A DNA stretch of 64,000 bases from Sulfurospirillum multivorans DSM 12446 (GTDB lineage Bacteria; Campylobacterota; Campylobacteria; Campylobacterales; Sulfurospirillaceae), in the NCBI RefSeq assembly GCF_000568815.1, contig NZ_CP007201.1:186001-250000 (forward strand), written 5' to 3'. The notes beneath the pieces are model-generated. The model worked only from the letters and a program-made list of their open reading frames with translations. It was not told the origin of the DNA and ran no database searches. The position numbers were made by a program, and so were the translations under genes. This document shows positions 9,163-19,018 of this stretch, piece after piece. How positions within the stretch are numbered: the stretch's first letter is position 1; every line of letters starts with the position of its first letter.

Positions 9163-9777
9163 ATGGAATTAAAAGATTTTAAGCAACGTAATATTTCTCC
9201 TGGATACATCTTTCTTGAGGGTGAAAAAGCACCTGAAAATGGGTGGCAAGCGTTTCAAAAAGTGGTCAAACGAACGCTCAAAGGCGAGCTTTTTGTTGGT
9301 CTTTGGATAGTGTTTCGAGAGATGATTCGTTTTGACATTCACACGATTCAGTACCCTGCCGAAAAAATGGAGATGAGTCCACGCTATCGTGCCATTCATC
9401 GTCTGCTTCGTCTGTTTGAAAGTGGTAGTGAGCGCTGCATTGGGTGTGGGTTGTGTGAGAAAATTTGTATCTCGAATTGTATTCGCATGGACACGCACAT
9501 TGATGAGAAAAGCCGAAAAATGGTGAGCGAATACAGCATTAACTTTGGGCGTTGTATCTTTTGTGGGTATTGCGCTGAGGTCTGTCCTGAACTTGCCATC
9601 GTGCATGGGGTAGAGTATGAAAATGCCAGTGAACAACGCGCTCATTTTGGTCTCAAAGAGGATATGTTAACCCCGCTTGATACCTTTAGAGCCAACGAAC
9701 AAAAAGAGTTTCCAGGGTTTGGTGCATTAAGTGATAATGCCGATGAAGCTGTGAAACAGACACCATTAGCGTATTGA
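9163..9777 (+). CDS. nuoI: Complex I subunit I (NuoI), two [4Fe-4S] clusters
   Basis: Ferredoxin-like subunit that carries clusters N6a and N6b. The two motifs are CIGCGLCEKIC (C92, C95, C98, C102) and CIFCGYCAEVCP (C131, C134, C137, C141). The first set is followed by Ile rather than the usual Pro. Length 204 residues. A GGAGG-type ribosome site precedes ATG 9163, ten bases after the nuoH stop. Confidence 0.96.
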   Translation: MELKDFKQRNISPGYIFLEGEKAPENGWQAFQKVVKRTLKGELFVGLWIVFREMIRFDIHTIQYPAEKMEMSPRYRAIHRLLRLFESGSERCIGCGLCEKICISNCIRMDTHIDEKSRKMVSEYSINFGRCIFCGYCAEVCPELAIVHGVEYENASEQRAHFGLKEDMLTPLDTFRANEQKEFPGFGALSDNADEAVKQTPLAY

Positions 9778-9784
9778 GGTAGCC

Positions 9785-10339
9785 ATGTATGAAATTATAG
9801 CATTTTATGTTTTTGCCGCATTGACCATCGGTATGTTTAGCATTGTGGTGACGAGTCGTAATGCCCTGTATGCGATGAGTGCATTAGCGGGCGGAATGAT
9901 CTTCATCTCGGGCTTCTTTTTCATTTTGGATGCCGAGTTTTTAGGGGTCGTTCAAATCGTCGTTTATTCGGGCGCTATTATGGCACTTTACGCGTTTGGT
10001 ATGATGTTTTTTGATACAACCCGCGATGTTTCAGAGAAAATGCGCTCCAAAAGAATCGCCTACAGCCTCTCCCTCTCCAGTGCGGTTTTGATTGTCGTCA
10101 TTTTATGCGCACCGCTTGTGGGCGAGAGTGTGGAAGCACTGTATCCTAGCATCGAGGGTGTAGGCAATGTTCAGATGATCGGCGTTGTGCTCTTTACCAA
10201 ATACTTAGTTCCGTTTGAGTTAGCCGCCATCATGCTTTTGGTTGCGATGATCTCAGGCATTGTGCTTGCGAGTAAAAAGATGGATGAGTATTTAGCCATC
10301 GAAGATGAAGATCTTGAAGATGTCAAGGAGGGCAGATGA
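9785..10339 (+). CDS. nuoJ: Complex I subunit J (NuoJ)
   Basis: Membrane subunit with five hydrophobic helices and the conserved third helix LGVVQIVVYSGAIMALYAFGMMFF, which contains the helix-distorting region seen in NuoJ/ND6. Length 184 residues with an acidic C-terminal tail (EDEDLEDVKEGR). The stop overlaps the nuoK ATG (ATGA). Confidence 0.95.
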   Translation: MYEIIAFYVFAALTIGMFSIVVTSRNALYAMSALAGGMIFISGFFFILDAEFLGVVQIVVYSGAIMALYAFGMMFFDTTRDVSEKMRSKRIAYSLSLSSAVLIVVILCAPLVGESVEALYPSIEGVGNVQMIGVVLFTKYLVPFELAAIMLLVAMISGIVLASKKMDEYLAIEDEDLEDVKEGR

Positions 10340-10638
10340 TCACCTTAACACACTATTTTATTTTAACAGGTATTCTATTTTCCATTGGGCTTGTCGGTGT
10401 GATGCGACGAACGAACCTTTTAATGCTTTTTTTCTCAACCGAGATTTTGCTCAATGCGATTAACGTAGGGTTTGTAGCGGTTTCAAAATATTACAACGAT
10501 CTGAGCGGTCAACTTTTCGCCTTTTTTATCATTGCCGTTGCGGCAAGTGAAGTTGCCGTGGGGCTTGGACTTCTCATCTTGTGGTACAAACGCAATGGCT
10601 CGGTTGATCTTAACAGCCTTCAAACGATGAAAGGGTAA
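10336..10638 (+). CDS. nuoK: Complex I subunit K (NuoK)
   Basis: Small three-helix antiporter-like subunit of 100 residues, the typical length. The acidic residues used in proton transfer are seen in STEILLNAINVGFVA (Glu) and AASEVAVGLGLLI (Glu). It starts inside the nuoJ stop and is followed two bases later by nuoL. Confidence 0.96.
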   Translation: MITLTHYFILTGILFSIGLVGVMRRTNLLMLFFSTEILLNAINVGFVAVSKYYNDLSGQLFAFFIIAVAASEVAVGLGLLILWYKRNGSVDLNSLQTMKG

Positions 10639-10640
10639 GC

Positions 10641-12497
10641 ATGGAAAATTATCTTTATACCGCACTCTTTGCACCCTTGGTAAGCTCACTGTTTGTCGCC
10701 TTGTTTGCGGCACGCCCTAAGATGCTTTTTACGGGCATTGTGGCTTCTCTTCTTATTGCGATTTCGATGATTGCCTCCTTTGTGTTGCTCATCGATGTGA
10801 ACACGTATGGCCCTTTACATGTAACGATGATGGACTGGATTGCCGCGGGCAATTTGGACGTTCCGTTTGGCTTTGTGGTCGATGAAATTTCTGTCATTAT
10901 GATGGTCACCGTCACGCTGGTTTCAACCATCGTTCATATCTATTCGATTGGGTATATGGATTACGATAAGAGCTTTAACCGCTTTTTCTCTTACCTTTCC
11001 GCCTTTGTTTTCTCGATGATGATTTTGGTCATGAGCGATAACTTTGTAGGGCTTTTCATTGGTTGGGAAGGCGTGGGACTGTGTTCATGGCTCCTCATTG
11101 GTTTTTGGTACCAAAAACACTCTGCCTCTTGGGCGGCGAATGAAGCGTTTATTATGAACCGAATTGCCGACCTTGGCATGTTGATGGGTCTTTTTCTGAT
11201 CTACTGGAGTGTGGGATCATTCCAATACGATGAATTTTTTGCCAGCGTAAAAACGATGGATTCTACGCTTCTGACAACGATTGGTATCTTCTTATTTATC
11301 GGTGCGATGGGTAAATCAGCACAGTTTCCCCTTCACACATGGCTCGCCGATGCGATGGAAGGTCCAACACCGGTTTCAGCACTCATTCACGCGGCGACCA
11401 TGGTAACCGCAGGTGTTTATCTGGTTATTCGTTGTGGCGAACTCTATGCCCTTATCCCCGATGTGGGCTTTGCAATCGCATCCTTAGGCGCATTTGTCGC
11501 ACTCTTTGCCGCTTCAATGGCATTGGTCAATAACGATCTTAAACGCATTATCGCCTACTCAACGCTTTCACAATTAGGTTACATGTTTGTGGCAGCAGGA
11601 CTGGGTGCCTACTGGATTGCACTGTTTCACTTGATGACACACGCCTTCTTTAAATCACTTCTTTTTTTGGGTGCGGGTAATGTGATGCACGCGATGCACG
11701 ATGAACTCAACATCAAAAAAATGGGTGGGTTGTATGGTTCGATGAAAGCAACGGCTATTTTGATGAGCGTGGCTTCGGTGGCATTGGCGGGAATTTATCC
11801 TTTCGCTGGCTTTTTCTCCAAAGATAAAATCTTGGAAGTTGCCTTTAATGAAGGTGCATACTTTTTATGGTTTGCCCTTTTCATCGGTGCGGGACTCACT
11901 GCATTTTACAGTTTCCGTTTGGTAATGCTCGTTTTCTTTGGCGAAAAAGAGCATGTGAAGTATGGCATTCATCCGCATGAAGCGCAACCGTTTGTCATTT
12001 ATGCCCTGCTTCCTTTAGGGCTCTTAGCTATTGTGGCAGGATTTCTAGAACATACGTTTGAAGGGTTTGTAACGCGTCTTTTGGCACAGTATGAGATTCA
12101 CATCGAACACGGTACGGAAGTGTTGCTCATTGCCGCCACATTGGGAATTGCGCTCAGTGGAATTGCTTTTGCAGTTTACATGTACAGGCACGGAGGTTTC
12201 CCAAAATCGTGGGAAGAACGTTTTTGCTACAAACTTTTAAGCAACCAATACTATATACCCAAACTCTATGAACTCTATATTATGCGTCCTTTTAGTGCTT
12301 TAGCAAACTTTGCATGGCAAAAAATTGATACGAAAGTGGTGGATTTAACAGTGGATTTAATTGCTAAAATGGTGTACTCCACAGGTGAAAAAAGCAGAAA
12401 AATGCAAAGTGGTAACCTCTCTGATATGCTCAGATGGATGGTGGTTGGTATGATTGGCTTACTCATTTTAGCCTTCGTTTATAGACCGATGGTTTAG
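10641..12497 (+). CDS. nuoL: Complex I subunit L (NuoL), proton channel
   Basis: Antiporter-like subunit of 618 residues with the long lateral-helix C-terminus. Diagnostic stretches include FIGWEGVGLCSWLLIGFWY (key Glu), FPLHTWLADAMEGPTPVSAL (key Lys/His region), and LVNNDLKRIIAYSTLSQLGYM. One copy of the iterated palindrome at 10815-10824 encodes LHVT. Confidence 0.96.
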   Translation: MENYLYTALFAPLVSSLFVALFAARPKMLFTGIVASLLIAISMIASFVLLIDVNTYGPLHVTMMDWIAAGNLDVPFGFVVDEISVIMMVTVTLVSTIVHIYSIGYMDYDKSFNRFFSYLSAFVFSMMILVMSDNFVGLFIGWEGVGLCSWLLIGFWYQKHSASWAANEAFIMNRIADLGMLMGLFLIYWSVGSFQYDEFFASVKTMDSTLLTTIGIFLFIGAMGKSAQFPLHTWLADAMEGPTPVSALIHAATMVTAGVYLVIRCGELYALIPDVGFAIASLGAFVALFAASMALVNNDLKRIIAYSTLSQLGYMFVAAGLGAYWIALFHLMTHAFFKSLLFLGAGNVMHAMHDELNIKKMGGLYGSMKATAILMSVASVALAGIYPFAGFFSKDKILEVAFNEGAYFLWFALFIGAGLTAFYSFRLVMLVFFGEKEHVKYGIHPHEAQPFVIYALLPLGLLAIVAGFLEHTFEGFVTRLLAQYEIHIEHGTEVLLIAATLGIALSGIAFAVYMYRHGGFPKSWEERFCYKLLSNQYYIPKLYELYIMRPFSALANFAWQKIDTKVVDLTVDLIAKMVYSTGEKSRKMQSGNLSDMLRWMVVGMIGLLILAFVYRPMV

Positions 12498-12507
12498 GGA
12501 GTAGAAG

Positions 12508-14034
12508 ATGGAACATATTTTATCACTTCTTGTATTTTTCCCTGCAATTGCAGGGCTCTTAGGCTTTTTGGTCGTTAAAGAGAGCATTCGAGCGTATGGT
12601 ATCAGTGTCAGTGCGATTGAGTTTTTTCTCTCGATTATTTTATGGATTGGCTATGATGGTTCCAATGCTGGCTATCAATTTGTCGAGTATTATCCTTTTA
12701 TCTCAAGCTATGGTATGAGTTATTATCTTGGCGTGGACGGTATTTCCCTTTTCTTAGTGATCTTATCGACCTTTATTACGATGATCGCACTTATTGCACT
12801 GAGTATCGAAAAAGAGATTAAAAACCTTATCATCTCCGTGCTCTTTTTAGAGATGACGATGGTGGGCGTATTTGTGATCTTGGATGTGATTTGGTTCTAC
12901 GCCTTTTGGGAACTCTCTTTGGTGCCGATGCTCTATATCATTGGTGCGTGGGGAAGTGCGAACCGTATGTACGCTTCGATAAAATTCTTTCTCTACACCT
13001 TTGCAGGCTCCGTTTTAATGCTTGTGGGCATTTTGTATATGGGCTTTTTATACCACGAGGCAACGGGTATTTGGAGTTTTGCATTGCCAGATTGGTATTT
13101 GTTGCAAGTACCATTTGAGACGCAACTGTGGCTTTTTGGAGCGTTCTTCTTAGCGTTTGCGATTAAAGTGCCGATGTTCCCGTTTCATACATGGCTGCCT
13201 TATGCGCACGGTCAAGCCCCAACGATTGGTTCGATCATCCTTGCAGCCGTGCTTCTTAAAATGGGAAGTTACGGTTTTGTCCGTTTTTCACTCCCGCTAT
13301 TTCCGGATGCGTCGGTCTATTTTCTGATCCCTGTGGCGGTGATTTGTATCATCATGGTGATTTACGCGGCGATGATTGCGTATGCACAAAAAGATATGAA
13401 ACAGGTGATTGCCTACAGTTCGATTTCGCATATGGGTATTGTCATCCTTGGAACGTTTGCAATGAATGCTGAGGGCATTACAGGCTCCATCTTCTTGATG
13501 CTGAGCCATGGTATTGTCAGTGGCGCTCTGTTTATGCTGGTGGGGGTCATTTACGATCGCCGTCATACGAAGCTTATGAGTGATTTTGGAGGTCTGGCTT
13601 CCGTGATGCCAAACTTTGCAACCATCTACGGCATTATGCTGATGGCCTCTGTTGGACTTCCTCTTTCCATCGGATTTGTTGGGGAGTTTTTATCCTTAGC
13701 AGGGTTTTACCGCATTAGCTGGGTAATGACATTGTTGGCGGGAACGGGCATTATTTTGGGTGCAGTTTACATGCTCGTTTTGTATAAAAAATCTTTTTTT
13801 GGTGAAGTCGTGCATGCTGAGAATAGAACCCTCAAAGATCTTAACGCAAAAGAGTTAACGGCACTGATTCCGTTAGTGGCACTGGTCGTCATTTTGGGTG
13901 TTTATCCCAAACCCGTACTCAGTGTGATTGATATGAGTGTTCAAAAGATGCTGGTACTCATGGATCAAAAAGCGGTTGTGCAAGAGACAAAAGATCTGTT
14001 GTTTAAAGCCAATACGATAGGAGGAGCCTACTAA
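12508..14034 (+). CDS. nuoM: Complex I subunit M (NuoM), proton channel
   Basis: Antiporter-like subunit of 508 residues, about 14 membrane helices. Recognised by [17 protein letters not shown] (key Glu), [20 protein letters not shown] and [18 protein letters not shown]. The stop and the nuoN ATG overlap (TAATG), so translation is coupled. Confidence 0.96.
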   Translation: MEHILSLLVFFPAIAGLLGFLVVKESIRAYGISVSAIEFFLSIILWIGYDGSNAGYQFVEYYPFISSYGMSYYLGVDGISLFLVILSTFITMIALIALSIEKEIKNLIISVLFLEMTMVGVFVILDVIWFYAFWELSLVPMLYIIGAWGSANRMYASIKFFLYTFAGSVLMLVGILYMGFLYHEATGIWSFALPDWYLLQVPFETQLWLFGAFFLAFAIKVPMFPFHTWLPYAHGQAPTIGSIILAAVLLKMGSYGFVRFSLPLFPDASVYFLIPVAVICIIMVIYAAMIAYAQKDMKQVIAYSSISHMGIVILGTFAMNAEGITGSIFLMLSHGIVSGALFMLVGVIYDRRHTKLMSDFGGLASVMPNFATIYGIMLMASVGLPLSIGFVGEFLSLAGFYRISWVMTLLAGTGIILGAVYMLVLYKKSFFGEVVHAENRTLKDLNAKELTALIPLVALVVILGVYPKPVLSVIDMSVQKMLVLMDQKAVVQETKDLLFKANTIGGAY

Positions 14035-15521
14035 TGTTAGAGCCTATTATCATTGATGTCGCAAGCCTCAATCTGCCTGCGCTTCTTCCTATGGCAATTC
14101 TTGTTGTGGGTGCCCTAGCGGTTATTTGTGCTGATTTAGCGGTTAAAGGGCTCAATCGTAGTTTTTTAACGATGATTACAGTGCTCTTCATTATCTTGGA
14201 TTTTGGCGCGGTGATTGGCTACACAGGTCCTTCACGTGGATTTTTTGATGTGCTTTTGGTCGATGGCATTGCCATAATGGCACAAGTGATTATTTTAGTC
14301 GCTTCGGCTCTTTTCTTACCGCTCTCGTTAAGTCATCGCCACTTTAGAGAGTTTCGAATGGCAGAATTTTACGCCCTCTTTATGTTTATGATCGTAGGGT
14401 TCCAATGTATGGTGGTCAGCGACAATCTCATTTTGATTTTTATTGGATTAGAAACTTCAAGCCTTGCGCTTTACACACTCATTGCGCTACACAACCGTGC
14501 TAAAGCCTTTGAAGCAGCGATTAAATACTTCACTATGGGTGCATTGGCGGCTGGATTTTACGGAATGTCCGCACTTATTTTTTATGCTCTCACGGGGAGT
14601 GTTGAGATTTATCAGATCGAAAAAGTACTGATGGCGCGTCATTTTGAGCCACTTATTGGTGTGTTAGCGGCAACGGTATTTATGTTAGGTGCGCTTGGAT
14701 TTAAACTCTCCTTGGTGCCATCACACACATGGACACCTGATGTGTACGAAGGAAGTTCAGCACCACTGGCTGGGTATATGTCCGTTGTACCAAAAATCGC
14801 AGGATTTGTGGTCGCAATGCGTCTGTTTGAGATGCTCGTAGCTTCGGGTGTGGTATGGGTAGAGCACATTCTTTACGTAGCCGTAGTGCTCACAATGACG
14901 TTAGCCAATCTTACAGCTCTTGTGCAAGAAGATGTCAAACGAATGTTAGCCTTTAGCTCCATTTCGCATGCGGGCTTTATGATGGCAGCCATTTTAATCG
15001 GAACAACCCAAGCCAATACTGCTCTTTTTCTCTATTGGACGCTTTTTATGTTTACCAACCTTGGCGCATTTACAATGCTTTGGATTGTCCGACATCGTAA
15101 AAATCTTTGGGATGAGCGTTATCAACACCCCTACACCAAATTTTCTGGCTTGGTCAAGATTATGCCTACAACGGCAACGATTATGGGTATTTTCATGTTT
15201 GCACTTGCGGGTATGCCACCTTTTTCTGTCTTTTGGGGTAAGCTCTATCTGATCAGTGCTGCGATTAACAGTGAGTTTATTTTCTTAGCTGTTATCATCG
15301 CGCTCAACAGTGCTATTGCGGTGTACTATTACATGAAGTTGGTCATTTACATGTTCTTAAAAGAGCCTGTCACTATCGATGCAAAGTTGTATGCCACCAA
15401 TGCGTCAACCCCATTAAAAGTTATTGTGGGTGTTGCGGTTATTTTCACTATTTTTGCGATTGTTTTCGTGGATCCTTTATTAATGGTTATTACCAAATAT
15501 GTGATCGCTAGCGGTTTTTAA
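14034..15521 (+). CDS. nuoN: Complex I subunit N (NuoN), proton channel
   Basis: Third antiporter-like subunit, 495 residues. Seen: [16 protein letters not shown] (key Glu), [19 protein letters not shown], and [19 protein letters not shown]. It is the last nuo gene; a strong hairpin with a T tract starts on its stop codon, marking the operon end. pflA follows, the same order as in Helicobacter and Campylobacter. Confidence 0.96.
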   Translation: MLEPIIIDVASLNLPALLPMAILVVGALAVICADLAVKGLNRSFLTMITVLFIILDFGAVIGYTGPSRGFFDVLLVDGIAIMAQVIILVASALFLPLSLSHRHFREFRMAEFYALFMFMIVGFQCMVVSDNLILIFIGLETSSLALYTLIALHNRAKAFEAAIKYFTMGALAAGFYGMSALIFYALTGSVEIYQIEKVLMARHFEPLIGVLAATVFMLGALGFKLSLVPSHTWTPDVYEGSSAPLAGYMSVVPKIAGFVVAMRLFEMLVASGVVWVEHILYVAVVLTMTLANLTALVQEDVKRMLAFSSISHAGFMMAAILIGTTQANTALFLYWTLFMFTNLGAFTMLWIVRHRKNLWDERYQHPYTKFSGLVKIMPTTATIMGIFMFALAGMPPFSVFWGKLYLISAAINSEFIFLAVIIALNSAIAVYYYMKLVIYMFLKEPVTIDAKLYATNASTPLKVIVGVAVIFTIFAIVFVDPLLMVITKYVIASGF

Positions 15522-15546
15522 TAAGGGGTGAAAAACCCCTTATTTT
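15520..15546 (+). terminator. Rho-independent terminator of the nuo operon
   Basis: AATAAGGGG (15520-15528) pairs fully with CCCCTTATT (15536-15544) around TGAAAAA, followed by more T. It begins in the nuoN stop codon. Confidence 0.88.
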
Positions 15547-15548
15547 GC

Positions 15549-15554
15549 TATAAT
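15549..15554 (+). promoter_or_regulatory. -10 box for pflA, possibly leaderless
   Basis: TATAAT lies only 6 nt before the ATG at 15561, right after the nuo terminator. Transcription from it would start at or near the A of the ATG, and no ribosome-binding site is visible, so the message may be leaderless. No good -35 is seen because the terminator occupies that space. Confidence 0.45.
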
Positions 15555-15560
15555 GCACGC

Positions 15561-16883
15561 ATGAAATCTATTTTAATCTTCCTTTTAGCATCGGTACAAC
15601 TCTTCGCTTTGGAGATTGTTTTAAACAGTGGAAAAGAGAGTAGGGTGAATTACGCCATCTTACATGTAATGGATGCAAAGCCCTTTTTATGCCAAACAAT
15701 CCCTGATGCCCTCGATAAAAAACACTACATTTGTACGATCAATCGACCCATTGACAAACCCATAGATTCGAAGAAAATGAAGCTCGTAGAGCTTGATTTT
15801 TATGAAAAAGAGGGTCTGTTTTATGTCGCGATTGAGCCAAAAGTCGATTCAAAACTGATCCCTGTGGAAGAGAGTCTTTATACGACCAGTGAGATTTTAA
15901 CGAAACCTCAAGAGAAGCTTTATTCCCACTGGACGATTCTCTTGCAAGAAAAACCCCTTTATGAAGAGAAGAGTGTTCAAGATGGAATTGACTTTCCTGT
16001 TGAATTCCCCAAATATCAAAAGCCTTACATCGGCGCACTTGATCTCAATGGTGCTCCTATTTCATACGCACAAAGCAAAGATATAGGGCTCTATTTAGAG
16101 ATTAAGAAGGCGTATGAGAGTGGTTATTATGATAATGTGGTGAAAGATGTCAAACGTGTTTTAACGCTTTTTCCTAACTCGATTTTTCGAAGTGAACTGG
16201 AACTGTATCAGATGCGCGCCATGGATAAAGTCTTGAGCGCTAAAGGTGAAGACAAATCCGATAATCTCGCTTTCAATGAAAATGACATTATCACTGTGGG
16301 TAAACGGTGGACAAAAGAGTTTGCCAGCGATGAGAATATTCCTGAAGTGTTAATGTTGATGACCAAAGCGTATATCAAAAGTGGCTCTAAATCGGATACC
16401 AATTATTTTATTGATATTTTAATCAGCGAGCATCCCGATAGTCTTTTTACCAAACGTGCCATTTTGCTCTATGCCGATAATCTTTTCCTTAAAAAAGAGA
16501 AAGATAAGGCGATGAAACTCTACCTCGATGTTCTCTTTAGCGCGCAAGATTTGGACATAGCATCCGAAGCGGCGATTCGCTTGAGTGATCATCAGATGGA
16601 TGCGGGTAAGATGAAAGAGGCTAAAGAGTATCTGCTAAAAGTGCTCAATGTCAATGCGCAGTATCTTCTTAAAGACAAAGAGGCCAGTTATAAGTTAGCA
16701 CGAAGACTTTTTGAACATCGGCTGTATGACTTAGCGGCGAAGATTACCGATTTGCTCTTAGATAACGCATCGAAGCGAGAGGATAATCGAGAGCTCTTAC
16801 TTAAAGAGAGTGGAGATTGGCATGCCAAAGCCAATGAGGTGGAAGCGGCACATGCACGCTATCAAGAGTATTTAAATGATTAG
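15561..16883 (+). pseudogene. pflA: pflA, 5' part (interrupted by IS)
   Basis: PflA is a periplasmic flagellar-motor disk protein needed for stator recruitment; C. jejuni mutants make flagella but do not swim. This part has a signal peptide (MKSILIFLLASVQLFA), a beta-rich region, then TPR-like helical repeats. The start is ATG 15561; an upstream GTG at 15528 lies inside the terminator. The frame ends at TAG 16881-16883, created where a mobile element inserted. Identity rests on position after nuoN, signal peptide, TPR-like content and total length (440+359=799 residues when rejoined, close to ~790-800 for PflA as I recall). A 440-residue secreted fragment could still be made. Confidence 0.82.
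15660..15669. repeat. TTACATGTAA copy within pflA
   Basis: Exact 10-bp palindrome inside the 5' part of pflA, read as LHV. One of at least 23 exact copies listed under the dispersed-repeat entry. Confidence 0.85.
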
Positions 16884-16897
16884 ACATCTTGCAAAAC

Positions 16898-17362
16898 TCA
16901 TTTGTATTCCACAGCAAAACCACGGTCAAAGTTGATTAATCCACATATCAAATTAAAGCGTAGATTGAATCGTTTTCTTCTGTTTCTGTATTTTTGGGTG
17001 AGTATCTGAAATGTTTTGATTTTAGCATTCACATGTTCAACACATATTCTAGCACTTGCTTTTTGTCTGTTTTCCTCTTTTTGCTCCTCACTCAAAGGAT
17101 GAAGTTTGGAGGCTTTATGGGGAATTTGACAATGGCTATGTTCTTTGGCAATACCCAGATATCCCAAATCAACATAAACACAGGTCTTGGGCATCAAGGG
17201 GAGATTAGATTCTTGAAACAGTCTAAAATCATGTGTCGTACCTTTAGCGGTATGCACACACATAATCCTCTCCTCTTTATCAATCACAATCTGTCCTTTA
17301 AGGGTATGACGCTTTTGCTTACCTGAGTAGTACTCTCTTTGCTTTTTTTGGGTCTTTGACAA
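16898..17362 (-). CDS. IS5-like transposase, C-terminal DDE frame (OrfB)
   Basis: The open frame is 154 residues. Its start is nominal; the real product is probably made by -1 frameshifting from OrfA, giving ...RPKKKQREYYSGKQKRHTLK. The second catalytic Asp is in CVYVDLGYLG and the Glu in CVEHVNAKIK, typical of DDE_Tnp_4-type transposases. It ends 15 bp inside the left inverted repeat end. Confidence 0.85.
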   Translation of the reverse strand: MSKTQKKQREYYSGKQKRHTLKGQIVIDKEERIMCVHTAKGTTHDFRLFQESNLPLMPKTCVYVDLGYLGIAKEHSHCQIPHKASKLHPLSEEQKEENRQKASARICVEHVNAKIKTFQILTQKYRNRRKRFNLRFNLICGLINFDRGFAVEYK

Positions 17363-17757
17363 GGCGTTTCTGTCGCATCAATGACAACAAAAGAGAGGGC
17401 AACATCACTTTTATAGAGTTCTCTCTTGCTTGGCAATGAAAATCTACCAGACTTAATCAACACTTCTTCTACTTCACATACAATCCTTGAAGCCGTTGAT
17501 TCACTCACACCATAATCAAATCCAATATGTTCAAGGGTGCGATACTCACGATAATAGCCAAGCATCAAAAGTACTTTATTTTCTGGTGAAAGAGATCTCC
17601 TCCCTCCTACACCTAATCCTTTTTTACGATTCTCATCGTATTGCCTAAACACCTCTATCATTGCGTTAAATGTCTCTTCATTAACGCCAATATGGCGCTT
17701 AAAATCTTTGGGTTTATGCTTTTGCATTTGTTCATATTTTTTCATGCCTCTTGCCAA
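17284..17757 (-). CDS. IS5-like transposase, N-terminal frame (OrfA)
   Basis: 157 residues. It carries a helix-turn-helix region (LEHIGFDYGVSESTASRIV, residues ~75-93) and the first catalytic Asp in FVVIDATETPCQRPKK near the end. After PKK the frame drifts into unrelated residues. The minus-strand sequence CCCAAAAAAAGC (A7 run at 17343-17349) allows a -1 slip to the second frame, so a ~286-residue fused transposase is expected. Confidence 0.85.
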   Translation of the reverse strand: MARGMKKYEQMQKHKPKDFKRHIGVNEETFNAMIEVFRQYDENRKKGLGVGGRRSLSPENKVLLMLGYYREYRTLEHIGFDYGVSESTASRIVCEVEEVLIKSGRFSLPSKRELYKSDVALSFVVIDATETPCQRPKKSKESTTQVSKSVIPLKDRL

Positions 17758-17796
17758 GCATTTTTAGTGCCTTTTATTTGAGTTTTGCAAGATGTC

Positions 17797-18876
17797 TATT
17801 ATAAAAACAGTGGTGATTATGTTCAAGAAGTAACGGAGAGTTTGGATGAGCTCTTTTTTAAACGGAACGAAAACAATGAGACAAAACTTGCCAATTACTA
17901 TGATAAATTGATCGAAAAATACAACAATGAAATTGGGCAAAAAGCGCTGTTTGAAAAAGCAAAATTATTGCTCAAACAAGAGCGATTTGAAGAGGTTTTA
18001 AACCTTCAAAAAGAGCTTGAGCGCGTACCGGACCGCTTTGAAATTAAGCCTGAAGAGTTGGTCTATGAAGCGGCAAAAGCTTTGGCATTGCAACAACTTC
18101 AGAAAGATGAATGCCATACTGTGGTCAATCTCATTGAAACCTATAAACTTCAAATTACTGAGCCTGAATACGAAGAGAAACTTTTTCAATGTTTTATGCG
18201 TGTATCGCGCTTTGATCGAGCTAGGGAGATTTCAACAGCACATCTTAAAGACAGCACTCTTTCAAACAGGTACTACTGGGCTCAAAAAGAGGTTCAAGCA
18301 CTCTTTAAAATGGGCAAATACCCAGAAGCACTTGCGTTTAAAGAAGATCTGAAAACCCTCTCTTTTTCACTCAGAGAAACCATTGGACTAGAGACGATTC
18401 GCGATCTTTTCTTCTCGTTGGTCAAACTCAAAAACCTTGAAGGTGCCGCTTCGTTGGCGGAGGGTATTAAAATTCTCTATCCTAATGAAGCGAGCAATTT
18501 GGATATCTATTATGAGATTGTGAAAATGGCGAGTGATGCTAAAAACGATCTTCTGCTCGTAACATACGCAGAGGCAAGCCTTGAGATGCAAAAGAAGTTT
18601 AACTCCACAGCCCTTAGCCCCACACTGGAGTTTAGTTATGTGGATGCGCTAAAGCGTTTGGGTCGAGATGAAGAGGCTTTACGTATCGCAGAGTCGCTTC
18701 TACCTCAAAATTTAACACCTAAAGATAGAATACGACTCTTCTATCAAGCAGGAGAGCTCAGTTTAAAATTGCAAGATACGGCTAAAGCCAAATCGTATTT
18801 TACACAGTGCGTCGCCATTAACGATAACAGCTCATGGAAAAATATCTGCCAACAAAATCTTGATTTAATGCCTTAA
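17797..18876 (+). pseudogene. pflA: pflA, 3' part (interrupted by IS)
   Basis: Continuation of pflA after the IS. Removing bases 16883-17798 (element plus one TA) joins AAT GAT to TAT TAT AAA AAC in frame, giving ...EYLND-YYKNSGDYVQEV. This part holds 359 codons of TPR-like helices through the natural stop at 18874-18876. It has no start signal or ribosome site of its own, so it is probably not translated. No other stops or frameshifts are visible, which suggests a recent insertion. Confidence 0.85.
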
Positions 18877-19018
18877 AACGTATTTTGTAAGAAGTAAAAA
18901 GCACCAAAGGTGCGTGGGCTTACTGCCGAAGTAAACCCAGTGTTAACGTAGTTTTTTCACAGAAACTTCGTTTTGAGCTTTGCTTTAAAAACGTGTTCAG
19001 AGTTCTGTAAGAACTCTA
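18872..19018. repeat. MITE-like structured repeat, copy 1
   Basis: About 147 bp between the convergent pflA 3' end and the aldehyde dehydrogenase gene. It aligns along its length with 39791-39945. Right end AGAGTTCT-GTA-AGAACTCT then TA resembles the IS5-like terminal repeat; the left end is more decayed. Inside are a GCACC/GGTGC hairpin, a TGGGCTTACT/AGTAAACCCA hairpin (18915-18939, one C-A mismatch) and a GTTTTT/AAAAAC pairing (18951-18956 with 18987-18992). It may also terminate both genes. Confidence 0.8.

Larger units (their letters stand above)
16883..17796 (-). mobile_element. IS5-like insertion sequence in pflA
   Basis: The 914-bp element has perfect 18-bp terminal inverted repeats, GACATCTTGCAAAACTCA, at 16883-16900 and inverted at 17779-17796. 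A TA dinucleotide flanks both ends (16881-16882, 17797-17798), consistent with a 2-bp target duplication. The transposase lies on the minus strand in two overlapping frames joined at an A7 run. The element carries no copy of the TTACATGTAA palindrome found all around it. Assignment to the IS5 superfamily is from the HTH plus DDE layout and TA target. Confidence 0.9.

Noticed and set aside
17785-17796. TTG start for the pflA 3' fragment
   Set aside because: The codon lies inside the IS inverted repeat and has no ribosome site.
16874-17810. A programmed frameshift or natural gene split in pflA
   Set aside because: The break coincides exactly with perfect 18-bp inverted repeats, a transposase and TA flanks; removal restores one frame.
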